57,503 nt of DNA, from positions 1 to 57,503 of the forward strand of contig JAGVAB010000028.1 in NCBI GenBank assembly GCA_020060485.1. Direction: 5' to 3'. Positions 30,357-39,511 of this stretch are shown here, one piece after another (within the stretch, counting starts at the first letter, position 1; each line of letters begins with the position of its first letter). Origin of the DNA: Anaerolineales bacterium. GTDB lineage: Bacteria; Chloroflexota; Anaerolineae; Anaerolineales; Anaerolineaceae. The notes under the pieces are model-generated. The model saw nothing but the letters and a program-made list of their open reading frames with translations. It ran no database searches and was not told where the DNA came from. Both the position numbers and the translations under genes were made by a program.

Positions 30357-32303
30357 ATGGGGAAAGATGCATTGAATCATTTATCAACGGATAGCTCCCT
30401 CACTGCTGACAACTACTCAGTCAAGGCTCTTTCGCGGTTTGCCGGATTGCAAGGCAAATTGATCATTCCCTACATGATTTTGACCATTTTGCTTGCCGTG
30501 GGGGGGGTGTTCATCGTTACCAGGCTGGTCACATCATCCATTCGTGAGCGTTTTGTCAACCAGCTTTTCGAAGCCAGCCGGGTCACATCCGAAGGCATTG
30601 TACGCCGGGAAGATAGCCACCTGGAAAACCTGCGCCTGATGGCCTTCACTTCCGGCGTTTGGGAAGCAGCAGAAGAGAATGACACAACCCGTTTGCAGCA
30701 GCTCTTGACGCCTCTGGTATTGAACAACAATGTGCACATTCTCACCGTAACCAACAACCAGGGCGTCGAGCTTTTCTCTCTCGAACAAAAAGAGAATGGC
30801 GATTATCAAAGCTCGAGCGGCGCCGATCTGTCCTCGATAGAAATCGTACAACTCGCATTGCAGGGCGAATCCGACCCGCGCGGGGATAAATTCATCGCCG
30901 TGCTGCCCGCAAACAATGGCCTGGCCCTTTTCACCAGCGCCCCGATCAGGAATGCAAGCGGCCAAATCTCTGGCGCTTTACTCATCGGCACCCCGCTGAA
31001 CGGAATGCTCAAGGACATCCGCAATCAAGCCTTGTCCGATATCGTCATTTTGCGCCCTGAAGAAGGCGTAATCGCCACTACACTGGTACGTCCACAGGAA
31101 GGCTTCTCCGAGATCGAATCCCTGGCAGGCACACTCTCCACCGCCGACCTCACCCAAACCTACCCGATCCAGCTTTACCAGCGGGAATTTCAAATCGTCT
31201 TCTCCCCCCTTGTCATCCGCGATCAGATGATAGGTTTGTTAGGCATCGTTCTGCCCAGCAGCTATGTCGTTTCCACAGAAGCTACCAGCCGTAATACCCT
31301 GGCGCTGATCTTCACCCTGGGCACATTGGCGGTAATCATCATCGGCTACATCCTCGCACAAAACATCGCCAGACCAATTTTACGGCTGCGCACATTATCC
31401 CAATCCGTTGCCTCTGGCGATTTTGACCAGCAATCAGATTTCAAACGCAAAGACGAGATCGGAGACCTGGCCGTCGCGTTCGACACCATGACCATGCACC
31501 TTAAAGAACGCACTGAAGAAGCAGAGCGGCTTTACGTAGAAGCTTTGCACCGCAACAAGGAACTGGCCGAGATCAACGAAAAGCTGGAATCCACCCGTAT
31601 GCAGTTGGTCCAGTCTGAAAAACTGGCCTCTGTGGGCCAACTCACCGCAGGCATTGTGCATGATGTCAAAAACCCCCTGGCCGTTATCATGGGCATGACA
31701 GAATTCATGTTAAATGAGGAGGAACTTTCCCCCGAACTGCGCCATGAAATTCAAACCATGCATAACAGCGCCGTCAAGGGCAACCAGATCGTCTCTGACC
31801 TGTTGACCTTTGCCCGCCAATCCACCCCGGATTTGATCAAAAGGGACATGCGCGACACACTGGAATCCGCTCTGCGGCTGACCAGCTACCTGATGAAAAA
31901 GGGGCGGGTGCAATGTGTCAGGCACATCCCGGACGAACCCATTTACATGACCTACGATGCACAGCAAATTGAGCAGGTGTTGGTCAATTTGATCGCCAAT
32001 GCCATTCATGCCATGCCGGATGGTGGCGAATTAACTGTCAACCTCAGCCAGAAGAATGGCCATGCCTTTGTTCAGGTGGCCGATACTGGCACCGGCATCG
32101 CCCCTGAACATCTCGGGCGCATTTTTGATCCTTTCTTCACCACCAAACCTGAAGGCGAAGGCACCGGTCTGGGGCTTTCCGTCAGTCATGGCATCATTGC
32201 CTGCCACCACGGGCAGATCGATGTTGAAAGCACATTGGGAGCCGGCACGACCTTCATTATCAAATTTCCAATCATCCATCCGCAATTAGAGGGGCAAGCA
32301 TGA
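30357..32303 (+). CDS. Membrane sensor histidine kinase (Cache-like sensor, HAMP, HisKA, HATPase)
   Basis: 648 residues from the ATG at 30357; a GTG at 30267 would add 30 residues that overlap a promoter-like region. Helix 1 is 'LIIPYMILTILLAVGGVFIV'; an extracellular sensor of about 240 residues follows, probably a double Cache fold; helix 2 'LIFTLGTLAVIIIGYILAQ' leads into HAMP and a coiled coil. The H box is 'GIVHDVKNPLAVIMG', the N box 'VLVNLIANAIHAMPDGG', the G boxes 'DTGTGIAP' and 'GEGTGLGLSV', all intact, in the NtrB-like style. The stop overlaps the start of the receiver gene by four bases, so it should phosphorylate that protein. The stimulus is unknown. Confidence 0.85.
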   Translation: MGKDALNHLSTDSSLTADNYSVKALSRFAGLQGKLIIPYMILTILLAVGGVFIVTRLVTSSIRERFVNQLFEASRVTSEGIVRREDSHLENLRLMAFTSGVWEAAEENDTTRLQQLLTPLVLNNNVHILTVTNNQGVELFSLEQKENGDYQSSSGADLSSIEIVQLALQGESDPRGDKFIAVLPANNGLALFTSAPIRNASGQISGALLIGTPLNGMLKDIRNQALSDIVILRPEEGVIATTLVRPQEGFSEIESLAGTLSTADLTQTYPIQLYQREFQIVFSPLVIRDQMIGLLGIVLPSSYVVSTEATSRNTLALIFTLGTLAVIIIGYILAQNIARPILRLRTLSQSVASGDFDQQSDFKRKDEIGDLAVAFDTMTMHLKERTEEAERLYVEALHRNKELAEINEKLESTRMQLVQSEKLASVGQLTAGIVHDVKNPLAVIMGMTEFMLNEEELSPELRHEIQTMHNSAVKGNQIVSDLLTFARQSTPDLIKRDMRDTLESALRLTSYLMKKGRVQCVRHIPDEPIYMTYDAQQIEQVLVNLIANAIHAMPDGGELTVNLSQKNGHAFVQVADTGTGIAPEHLGRIFDPFFTTKPEGEGTGLGLSVSHGIIACHHGQIDVESTLGAGTTFIIKFPIIHPQLEGQA

Positions 32304-33754
32304 ATCTGGAAGACATTAAAGTTCTCGTTACTGATGATGACGAAGAGTTATCCACCCTGATGAGCCTCTCTCTGCGCAGAGGGGGTTTCCAGGTGGAAAC
32401 GGCGCAGGATGGCTTTGAAGCGCTCGAATTGATCAAGACCAGGCTGTCTGAAGCGACCCCATTTGCCGTGCTGCTGACAGACCAGATGATGCCGCAAATG
32501 AATGGTCAGGAACTGCTGCGCAAAGCGCGTCAGGTGGACCCCAACCTGGAAGTCATCATGATCACCGCTGCCGGTTCGCTCAATTCTGCCATCTCCGCTC
32601 TACGCGAAGATGGCGCTTACGATTATTTACTCAAACCCCTCGAATCGATGAAACAACTCAACATGGCTGTTGAGCGTGCGGCCGCCCATCGGCAGTTGCT
32701 CCTCGACCGCCATGGACTAAAGGAACGATTGGAATTGTTGTTGAGCAATTCCAGCGATGCCATCATCTCCGCAGATGAAAATGACAGGATCGAATTCATC
32801 AATACCGCTGCTTTAAACTTGTTCGACCAACAAGACTTGCTGGGCAAAACTGCCACATCCCATCTGCCGGAAACGCTTACCGGCCTGCTCCAAAATTGGC
32901 GTTCGGCAGGAGCCAGCCAGCCAGCCATGGTCGAGATCAACTGGAGCGACAACTCGGTGCAGATGATCCAACTCAACAGCCTCACCAGCGAAGACGGTCG
33001 ACCCCAGGGCTGGATCATGATCATGCGCGATGTCACCCATCTGAAAAAGCTGGATGAATTGCGTACCAAGATGTTGTCCAGTGTTGCCAATCAGGTGCGC
33101 ACGCCGCTGGCAGAAGCCATGAATTATTTGGTAAAACTGAATTTGATCACCGCCCATGATCCAGAGGTTGGCGAGATCATTTCCCGTCTCACCCAGATCT
33201 GGGGGCATATCCATAAATGGGGTAACGACCTTGCCGACCTGGTGAACATCGGATCATCCTCTCAAATGCAGTTGGAAAGGATTGACCTGCAAACTGTGCT
33301 CAGTACCAACCGTCTCAAACCCACTGAACTGCTGGTCAAAAAATGGGGCTGCAAGATGAGCATGCTCATGGATGAAAACCTGCCAGAAGTGTACGCTGAT
33401 CCCGCCCTGCTGGTACAATTACTGAAAGGTTTGGTCAATCGCGCCGTATCGCGCTGCGATCCGCATGGCGAAGTCATCATCAAAACCCGTTTGCACGAGG
33501 GGCAGGTTTGGATTGATGTGAGTGACGATGGCCCTCCGGTGGAAAAGACAGACCTGCCATTCATCTTCGAGAAATCATTCGGCCGCGAGGGCCTCGACCC
33601 GGCAATCACCGGTCTGGAAATGGCGAAGGTCAAAACCATCCTGGAGCGTATGGGCGGTCAGGTCTGGGTACGTGGCGAACAAGGATCGGGGAATACCATC
33701 TCCATTTGTCTGCCCGCGGTCAGCGATGAGCGGCCTGAAACCACATATATTTAA
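32300..33754 (+). CDS. Receiver-PAS-kinase hybrid with degenerate H box
   Basis: 484 residues: receiver (1-120) with acidic pocket 'VTDDDEE' and phosphate acceptor D61 in 'VLLTDQMMPQMNG', a PAS domain (about 135-245), a HisKA-like segment and a HATPase-like domain. The H box reads 'SSVANQVRTPLAEAMN'; the phosphorylated histidine of 'SHELRTPL' is replaced by N264, so it should not autophosphorylate. The ATPase domain keeps 'VSDDGPPVEKTDLPFIFE' but the second glycine-rich box is weak. It overlaps the upstream kinase gene by four bases and is most likely its partner, acting as a receiver-driven regulator. Confidence 0.82.
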   Translation: MNLEDIKVLVTDDDEELSTLMSLSLRRGGFQVETAQDGFEALELIKTRLSEATPFAVLLTDQMMPQMNGQELLRKARQVDPNLEVIMITAAGSLNSAISALREDGAYDYLLKPLESMKQLNMAVERAAAHRQLLLDRHGLKERLELLLSNSSDAIISADENDRIEFINTAALNLFDQQDLLGKTATSHLPETLTGLLQNWRSAGASQPAMVEINWSDNSVQMIQLNSLTSEDGRPQGWIMIMRDVTHLKKLDELRTKMLSSVANQVRTPLAEAMNYLVKLNLITAHDPEVGEIISRLTQIWGHIHKWGNDLADLVNIGSSSQMQLERIDLQTVLSTNRLKPTELLVKKWGCKMSMLMDENLPEVYADPALLVQLLKGLVNRAVSRCDPHGEVIIKTRLHEGQVWIDVSDDGPPVEKTDLPFIFEKSFGREGLDPAITGLEMAKVKTILERMGGQVWVRGEQGSGNTISICLPAVSDERPETTYI

Positions 33755-33778
33755 TGCCACACATGGGGTAAACGTAGT

Positions 33779-34828
33779 ATGAAGGCAGCTTCTGGCGAAT
33801 CTGAAATGAAAGACCATCTCAAAAATCTGATGAGATGGATCATTCTGGTGCCAGTTGTGATGATCGTACTTTTTGCCTGCGGTCAACTGGCCCTGACTTC
33901 TGCCAGAGCACCATCAGGAAATGACCCACAGACCAGAATGAGGGCTGATTATCGCATCTGGGATTTCGCTGAATTTCAGCCCGTGCAATCCGGCATCCTG
34001 GATGAAATCTTCAAGGATCGATCCCGCTACGCCAACGGCGCCCCGCCTTCCCTGGTGATCCTGCCCGGGCAAGTGTGGCCAACCCAATACGCCATTGCTA
34101 CCGTCCTTGTCAACACCCCTCAGCCGTCACCGCTGCTTCCCAGCCCTTCCATGCCAGCGGCCACATCCATGCCATTTACAGCCACTGCCGGTATCACCCC
34201 CAGCGCCACCAAGCCGGTTATCATCGTCCCGCCGTCCACTGCTACTGAAGAACCGCCCGCCCCTACCCGCACGCCAATCCCCGAAAACACGGCCATTCCC
34301 ACAGATGTTCCCACAGCTATCCCCACCATCGTCCCCACCCAAACACCCGCCTCAACGCCGCTCAATATTGGCGGCCCGGATAATTGGTTCCTGTCTATCT
34401 CCGGTGGCAATGAAGTCATCATTGACCTGCTCCCTGCCATCGGCCGTCCACTGATAACCTCCAATGATGCTGCATACGACTTGGTATTTTATGAACGCGT
34501 ATTTTCCGGCAGCGATGTTGCCTTTGACCATGTCATTTTGCAAGTGGGCACCGGCCCCAGCGGGTCCTGCGCCAGCAGCACCTGGTATACCGTTTTCTAC
34601 TGGGGGGATAGCGACCCCGCCAACAACGGGCACATCGGCAGCATGTTTGGCCCCACCGAGATTGATAACCAGAGCATGTCAACTTCGGTTCTTTACAATC
34701 AAACCGGCGTGGCCATTGATGCAGATGCCCTGGGTGTCTCTGGCACCTTCCCCTGCTTGCGCATCATCTCACCCCTCAGCGGTGATGGCGATGCCGCTGA
34801 AGTGGATGCCATCGAAATCCTTTCGTAA
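33779..34828 (+). CDS. Secreted or membrane-anchored protein with Pro/Thr-rich linker
   Basis: 349 residues. A hydrophobic N-terminal segment ('WIILVPVVMIVLFACG') is a signal anchor or lipoprotein-type leader. Residues about 110-200 form a Pro/Thr/Ala-rich linker ('TRTPIPENTAIPTDVPTAIP'), a feature common in Anaerolineae surface proteins. The C-terminal 150 residues are a beta-rich domain ('LVFYERVFSGSDVAFDHVIL', 'DAIEILS') resembling cell-surface or carbohydrate-binding-like modules, with two cysteines that could pair. No catalytic motif is seen. It follows the two-component pair by 24 bases and may be under the same control. An alternative start is ATG 33806. Confidence 0.65.
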   Translation: MKAASGESEMKDHLKNLMRWIILVPVVMIVLFACGQLALTSARAPSGNDPQTRMRADYRIWDFAEFQPVQSGILDEIFKDRSRYANGAPPSLVILPGQVWPTQYAIATVLVNTPQPSPLLPSPSMPAATSMPFTATAGITPSATKPVIIVPPSTATEEPPAPTRTPIPENTAIPTDVPTAIPTIVPTQTPASTPLNIGGPDNWFLSISGGNEVIIDLLPAIGRPLITSNDAAYDLVFYERVFSGSDVAFDHVILQVGTGPSGSCASSTWYTVFYWGDSDPANNGHIGSMFGPTEIDNQSMSTSVLYNQTGVAIDADALGVSGTFPCLRIISPLSGDGDAAEVDAIEILS

Positions 34829-34868
34829 AACCCTCTTGGTTGTTTTACCAGCCGCAGCTTTCCAGACT

Positions 34869-34877
34869 TGGTATAAT
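34869..34877 (+). promoter_or_regulatory. Extended -10 promoter of the glmS-like gene
   Basis: TGGTATAAT is an extended -10 element about 50 bases before the ATG at 34928. A matching -35 box is not evident. Confidence 0.5.
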
Positions 34878-34927
34878 CCCTCTGCACACCTTGACCCATC
34901 CCACCTTTGATAAATGGAGAGAATGAT

Positions 34928-36718
34928 ATGTGTGGAATTTTTGGCATTGTGACCAAAACAGATCGCCAACTGGGGCCAACCCTGATCGAAGCCGGACGCA
35001 GTCTGTCGTACCGCGGCTATGATTCGGTTGGCTGCGCCACCATCAACACGCAAGGCGAGATTGACCTGCGCAAGGATGTCGGCAGGGTGGATGATGTCGC
35101 CCGCAATCTCAACTTTGCAGAGATGACCGGACAGCGCGGCATGCTGCAATTGCGCTGGGCCACCTTTGGCGAACCCTCGCAAATTAACGCCCAGCCGCAT
35201 CTGGATTCCAATGGCAGCATGGTGGGTGCGCACAATGGGAATGTGGTCAATAACGTCGAACTTCGCCAAGAATTCATCGCCGAGGGAATGACCGTGCGCT
35301 CGACCAATGACGGGGAGAGCTGTGTGCATGCCGTTGAACGCTATGTGCGGCAAGGCATGGACATGGTCGATGCCATCCGCCACGCTTACCAGGACCTGCA
35401 GGGCGATTATGCTTTTGTGATTGGCAAAGCCAGCGAAGACCGTCTGTATGCCTTCAAAAAAGGCTCCGGGCTGGTAGCCGGACTGGCCGAAGATGCCACC
35501 GTCATCTCTTCCGACCTGCCTTCCATTCTGCCGCTCACCCGCAAGATCATGCGCATTGAAGACGGCGAAATCGTCATCTTCTGGGCCGATGGCCTAGAGC
35601 TTCGCCGGGTAAGCGATGGCAGCCGGATCGCACGCCAGCCAGAGATCATCACCGAAAGCATGGAAGCTGCCCAGAAAGGCGGCTATGCCCATTTCATGGA
35701 AAAAGAGATCCACGAAGAACCCAAAGTGGCCATTGAACTGCTCCACCTGCTGGAGAACTCCAGCGATGTGCAGCCCATGCTGGAGCGCATCCGCAAAGCC
35801 CGCCACCTGTATTTTGTCGGCTGCGGAACAAGCTACAATGCCTGCATGATGGGCTCGGTGTATTTCAGCCGCCTGGCCGGGTGCGTCTCCATTCCGGTGC
35901 TGGCTCCGCAGTTCAGCGCCCAATATGGTCCGGCTCTGGGCCCGGAAGATGTCGGCATCTTTGTCAGCCAAAGCGGCGAAACCAAGGATGTGCTCAACGC
36001 AGTGCAGACCGCTAAAGCCAAAGGCATGACAGTGTTCAGCCTGGTCAACGTGATCGGCTCCACCCTGACCAAGGTCAGCGAGCATCACCTGCCCATGGGC
36101 TGTGGCTACGAGATCAGTGTACCCGCCACCAAAACCTTCACCAATCAGGTGATCTCCTTTCTGTACCTGGCCCTGCGCCTCGGGGGGCATGACACCGCCA
36201 TTTTAAAAACCCTGCCGGAATTAATGGAGCAAACCATAAAATCCAGCCTGGCCCAGGTGCAGACCATCGAAGAGAAGATGAAACCCTGGGAATCGCTCTA
36301 CTGCCTGGGTTACGGCTTGAGCTACCCAATGGCCCTGGAAGGCGCATTGAAGATCAAGGAAATCACCTATGCGCATTGCGAAGGCATGCTCTCCACCGAA
36401 TTCAAACACGGCCCACTGGCAGCCGTCACCCAGGGTTACCCGATCCTCTTTGTGGTTGACCCCGAAAATGTGCCCCTGATCATCAGCGGGGTCAACGAAG
36501 TAACCTGCCGCGGCGGCTGGGCAATTGCCATTGGCGAAGACGACCCCCGCCTGCACGCCAACGCCCACCATGTGATCACCGTGCCGCATGCCGCCCCCGA
36601 ACTGGTCGCCCTGCTCAATTTGCTGCCCTTGCAGGTGCTGTCTTACCGGCTCAGCCTGGCACGCGGCTTTGATCCCGACTTTCCGCGCAATTTGAGCAAG
36701 ACCCTGACCGTTGACTAA
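34928..36718 (+). CDS. glmS: Glutamine-fructose-6-phosphate aminotransferase-like protein
   Basis: 596 residues from the ATG at 34928, which places Cys2 as the glutaminase nucleophile ('MCGIFGIV'). The enzyme makes glucosamine 6-phosphate, the entry to peptidoglycan precursors. Glutaminase signatures: 'SYRGYDSVG', 'RWATFGEPSQINAQPH', 'AHNGNVVNN'. The two SIS domains hold 'VGCGTSYNACM', 'VSQSGETKDVL' and the isomerase part 'EFKHGPLAA', and the tail 'LSKTLTVD' ends with the lysine region of GlmS. In the usual 'HTRWATHG' motif both His are changed ('LRWATFG'), so it is a divergent member and a related SIS-domain amidotransferase cannot be excluded. An earlier TTG at 34907 would bury the catalytic Cys. 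Confidence 0.85.
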   Translation: MCGIFGIVTKTDRQLGPTLIEAGRSLSYRGYDSVGCATINTQGEIDLRKDVGRVDDVARNLNFAEMTGQRGMLQLRWATFGEPSQINAQPHLDSNGSMVGAHNGNVVNNVELRQEFIAEGMTVRSTNDGESCVHAVERYVRQGMDMVDAIRHAYQDLQGDYAFVIGKASEDRLYAFKKGSGLVAGLAEDATVISSDLPSILPLTRKIMRIEDGEIVIFWADGLELRRVSDGSRIARQPEIITESMEAAQKGGYAHFMEKEIHEEPKVAIELLHLLENSSDVQPMLERIRKARHLYFVGCGTSYNACMMGSVYFSRLAGCVSIPVLAPQFSAQYGPALGPEDVGIFVSQSGETKDVLNAVQTAKAKGMTVFSLVNVIGSTLTKVSEHHLPMGCGYEISVPATKTFTNQVISFLYLALRLGGHDTAILKTLPELMEQTIKSSLAQVQTIEEKMKPWESLYCLGYGLSYPMALEGALKIKEITYAHCEGMLSTEFKHGPLAAVTQGYPILFVVDPENVPLIISGVNEVTCRGGWAIAIGEDDPRLHANAHHVITVPHAAPELVALLNLLPLQVLSYRLSLARGFDPDFPRNLSKTLTVD

Positions 36719-36762
36719 CCCAACCTAAAGCTTGCCGCCGCCTTCAGAAGGATGTTGGAAAC

Positions 36763-37842
36763 ATGCCCGGATTTGTAACACCTGCCCATAACCGCAAACG
36801 CAGTTCACGCCGTCACCTGTGGCGCGCCCAACTGCATGATGCCCGCGTGCTGGTTAATGAGTTCTGGAAAACCCTGGCCCTGTTCCTGATCATTCTGTTC
36901 GGCGGCGGTCTGGCGCTGCACGTGTGGTATTTTTACCCCGGCACAAACCTGCACCCCGGCTTTGCCGAATCTCTTTTCAGTGCATTTGCGCTTCTCTTCT
37001 TTGAAACCAGTCTCCCTTTTCCAGATCAGTTCCCCCTGCAGGTGCTCTTCTTCCTGATCCCTGTGCTTGGGCTATCCACCCTGGCTGAAGGGTTGGTGCG
37101 CTTCAGCATCGCCCTGACCGATAAAAACGCCCGCGGCGAGAAATGGCAAGCAGCTATGGCTTCCACCTATAAAAATCACATCATTGTTTGCGGCTTTGGC
37201 AAAGTTGGCTACCGCGTCACCCTGGAGCTGCTCAAATATGACCGGGAAGTGATCGCCATTGAAAACGACCCGCAAGGCCGTTTTTTACAAAAAGCGCATG
37301 ATCTGGGCATACCGGTTATCACCGCGGACGCCCGCCGTTCTGCCAGTTTGATCAAAGCCAATATCTCTCAGGCCGATGTCATCATCCCCTGCACCAATGA
37401 TGAACTCGCCAACCTGGACATTGCCCTGGATGCGCGTGAGCTGAACCCGGAGATCAAGATCGTGATGCGCATGTTCGACGATGACTTTGCCCGCCGGGTG
37501 GAGAAAGGCTTCGGCATCCACACCGCCTTTAGTTCGTCAGCCTTGACCGCTCCGCTGGTGGCTGCCAAAGCCATGCGCATGGACGTCAAACATTCTTTTT
37601 ACGTTGGCGACACTTTACTGAACATCAGTGAATTGGTGGTCGCTGAAGGTGCTGGTCTGGAGGACATGACCGTCCACGAACTCGAAACACAATACAGCCT
37701 GTCTGTGGTCTATGTGCAAGTCAGCAGCCAGAAAAGCATGCATCCAGCCCCCGAGCAAATCCTTTCAGCCGGATTGCGCATTTTAATCCTGGCGGACATG
37801 GAGACCCTGCAGAAGATCGTGAAACTCAACCAGCCAGTTTGA
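36763..37842 (+). CDS. Channel-like membrane protein with TrkA-N/RCK regulatory domain
   Basis: 359 residues. Two hydrophobic helices flank a pore-like loop (about 45-115: 'LALFLIILFGGGLALHVWYF', 'LQVLFFLIPVLGLSTLAEGL'). A cytosolic TrkA-N (RCK) domain follows: 'HIIVCGFGKVGYRVTLELL', 'VIAIENDPQGRF', 'DVIIPCTNDELANLDIAL', then an RCK-C-like end. The layout is that of a prokaryotic K+ channel, but the selectivity filter TxGYGD is not found; the loop reads 'FFETSLPFPDQFPLQ'. It may conduct a different ion or only regulate. It lies 44 bases after the glmS-like gene. Confidence 0.75.
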   Translation: MPGFVTPAHNRKRSSRRHLWRAQLHDARVLVNEFWKTLALFLIILFGGGLALHVWYFYPGTNLHPGFAESLFSAFALLFFETSLPFPDQFPLQVLFFLIPVLGLSTLAEGLVRFSIALTDKNARGEKWQAAMASTYKNHIIVCGFGKVGYRVTLELLKYDREVIAIENDPQGRFLQKAHDLGIPVITADARRSASLIKANISQADVIIPCTNDELANLDIALDARELNPEIKIVMRMFDDDFARRVEKGFGIHTAFSSSALTAPLVAAKAMRMDVKHSFYVGDTLLNISELVVAEGAGLEDMTVHELETQYSLSVVYVQVSSQKSMHPAPEQILSAGLRILILADMETLQKIVKLNQPV

Positions 37843-37870
37843 TAGTCGACAGAGACAATATGTATGAAAA

Positions 37871-37895
37871 CATGCCCGGGATCATTCCGGGCATG
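37871..37895. other. Hairpin between convergent genes
   Basis: A perfect 9-bp stem CATGCCCGG/CCGGGCATG with a 7-base loop, lying between the convergent channel-like gene and the gene at 37987. No T run follows, so it is a weak terminator candidate for either strand. Confidence 0.45.
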
Positions 37896-37986
37896 CAACG
37901 TGATAACGGGCAGTGATTCAAATTCTATGGGAAGGGCGTGACGCGGAAAACTCCTCTTACACGTCGAGTCCCCAAAAACTCATTAT

Positions 37987-38757
37987 CTATAAATTGGCTG
38001 AACGCCACCAGTTGCGGTGGTTTTCACGCAGTTCCTCGGCCGAAGGCATGCTGTAAAACAACGTATCTCGTTGGTTGCCCAGAAAAATTCCGTCCTTGAT
38101 CGCTGTATAGGAAAAATCGGGATTATGGTTGCGGTCCACCAGTTTGCGTTTTTTGTTTTCACGTAGTTTCAAGTCTACCAAACACTCCCGCAGGTGCGAG
38201 ATGAAGGTATACGGTAGATTTCCAGCCTCACCATTCTCCGGGTCTTCAGCCAGCTCGCCCAAATTCAACTCCACAAAGCAGATAGCCGGCCATTTGAGCA
38301 GGGTGGTCTCCGTGCCGTGGGTCACCAGATCGATGAAATCCCGCGGGCTGCGTGTACTGACCACCAGCGGTGTAACCGGCGCCACCTCTTGATAAAGGTG
38401 GAATGTCGATGTGTTCTCCGGTAATGTGCGGCTGGGTTCCAGTCCCAGCACCTGACCAAATTCCGTGACCAGATAGAGCCTGCGCAGCGCAGTAAAATCC
38501 AGATGCTCCAGCACCCGGTATCCAGAGATGTACACCGACCGTTTTGGGCTACCATCCGGTCGCGGCACACAGCGCCTGAAGCCCTCATCAATCTCAAAAA
38601 ATGGGTGGCGGAAATCAGCATCCACTTCAATGAACATGGCCTGGCCATGCAGTTTCTTGTAGTCGCCGATGGCGATATACGATCCAAATTCATCCGGCGG
38701 AAGCATGGAAGCAATCAACGCTTCCGGGAACAGGGAAAGATAAAGGTGCTTGCGCAT
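37987..38757 (-). CDS. Uncharacterised protein
   Basis: 256 residues, soluble, no signal peptide or membrane helix. Notable segments are 'KHLYLSLFPEALIASMLPP', 'GSYIAIGDYKKLHGQAMFIE', 'DFRHPFFEIDEGFRRCVP' and 'VSTRSPRDFIDLVTHG'. I do not recognise a family. It is transcribed from a promoter-like extended -10 at 38817-38825 and ends before the channel-like gene. Codon style is like that of its neighbours, so it is not an obvious recent import. Confidence 0.65.
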   Translation of the reverse strand: MRKHLYLSLFPEALIASMLPPDEFGSYIAIGDYKKLHGQAMFIEVDADFRHPFFEIDEGFRRCVPRPDGSPKRSVYISGYRVLEHLDFTALRRLYLVTEFGQVLGLEPSRTLPENTSTFHLYQEVAPVTPLVVSTRSPRDFIDLVTHGTETTLLKWPAICFVELNLGELAEDPENGEAGNLPYTFISHLRECLVDLKLRENKKRKLVDRNHNPDFSYTAIKDGIFLGNQRDTLFYSMPSAEELRENHRNWWRSANL

Positions 38758-38816
38758 TTTGGGTTCACTCCTGGCTAAAAACTTGGTTCAATTTGCAACA
38801 AATACCTGTCAAAGGC

Positions 38817-38825
38817 ATTATAGCA
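38817..38825 (-). promoter_or_regulatory. Extended -10 promoter of the gene at 37987
   Basis: On the minus strand TGCTATAAT forms a perfect extended -10 element about 60 bases before the ATG at 38757. No clear -35 box is visible. Confidence 0.5.
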
Positions 38826-38835
38826 GATTTGGAGA

Positions 38836-39375
38836 TCAGGCTCGGCTCGAATAGAGATCAACGTTGCGGAAGGGGATCAAAGCCAGCATGACAGCATGCG
38901 CGTAAAGCCCGCACCGGTCAATCACATTGCCCGTCAAAAGCCCCACTGCGCCATTCTCCTGCTTGGAATTGCTGCGCTCAAAAATAATGTCATCCGCTGC
39001 GCCCAATTCCAGACCGGAATGCACCAACTCTGCCACCCGGCCAGGCAAAACAAAGGTGCCGGTTCGGCCTTTGCCTTGCATATCCGCCGAGCGCACCACC
39101 ACCCAGGCAAATGCCAGCAGTCCGCCGTCTTCTTCCTCGACGCCGCCTTCGATGCCCACCCAATAGTCGGCTTCAGGGATGCGGCGCTCCGCATTCACGG
39201 AACGGTTCCACGCCCCTTGCAGGGTTTCCGCATCTGTCATTGGCTGCTCACTGACTCCGGATGGAACAGAAACCGTCTGTATGCTGAATGCCTCGTCGGG
39301 GAAGATGTTCTCAAAACCTTTCAACGCAGCCTGGGCTTTGACTGGATTGGTGGATGCCAGAACGATGGTTTTCAC
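38836..39375 (-). CDS. yjjX: Inosine/xanthosine triphosphatase (NTPase DUF84)
   Basis: 179 residues. The opening 'IVLASTNPVKAQAALKGF' and the segments 'GVSEQPMTDAETLQGAWNRS', 'ADYWVGIEGGVEE' and 'FVLPGRVAELVHSGLELG' match YjjX/DUF84, the phosphatase that removes non-canonical ITP and XTP from the nucleotide pool. Length is typical. The stop lies about 80 bases upstream of the next minus-strand gene; they are probably separate transcripts. Confidence 0.88.
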   Translation of the reverse strand: MKTIVLASTNPVKAQAALKGFENIFPDEAFSIQTVSVPSGVSEQPMTDAETLQGAWNRSVNAERRIPEADYWVGIEGGVEEEDGGLLAFAWVVVRSADMQGKGRTGTFVLPGRVAELVHSGLELGAADDIIFERSNSKQENGAVGLLTGNVIDRCGLYAHAVMLALIPFRNVDLYSSRA

Positions 39376-39511
39376 AGGCCTCTCCTGAACTCGTTAACGT
39401 TTTTTTCACCCGCAAAAAGGTTGATTCGGGTATCATTATCTTGTTCAAGTTTACCAAATACACAAGCATTCATCCAGAGAAGAAACCCGGAATATCATCA
39501 AGGAAACCCGC

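Noticed and set aside
37896..37986. A GATTCAAATTC stretch resembling a tRNA T-loop.
   Set aside because: No acceptor stem, anticodon arm or D arm can be built around it.
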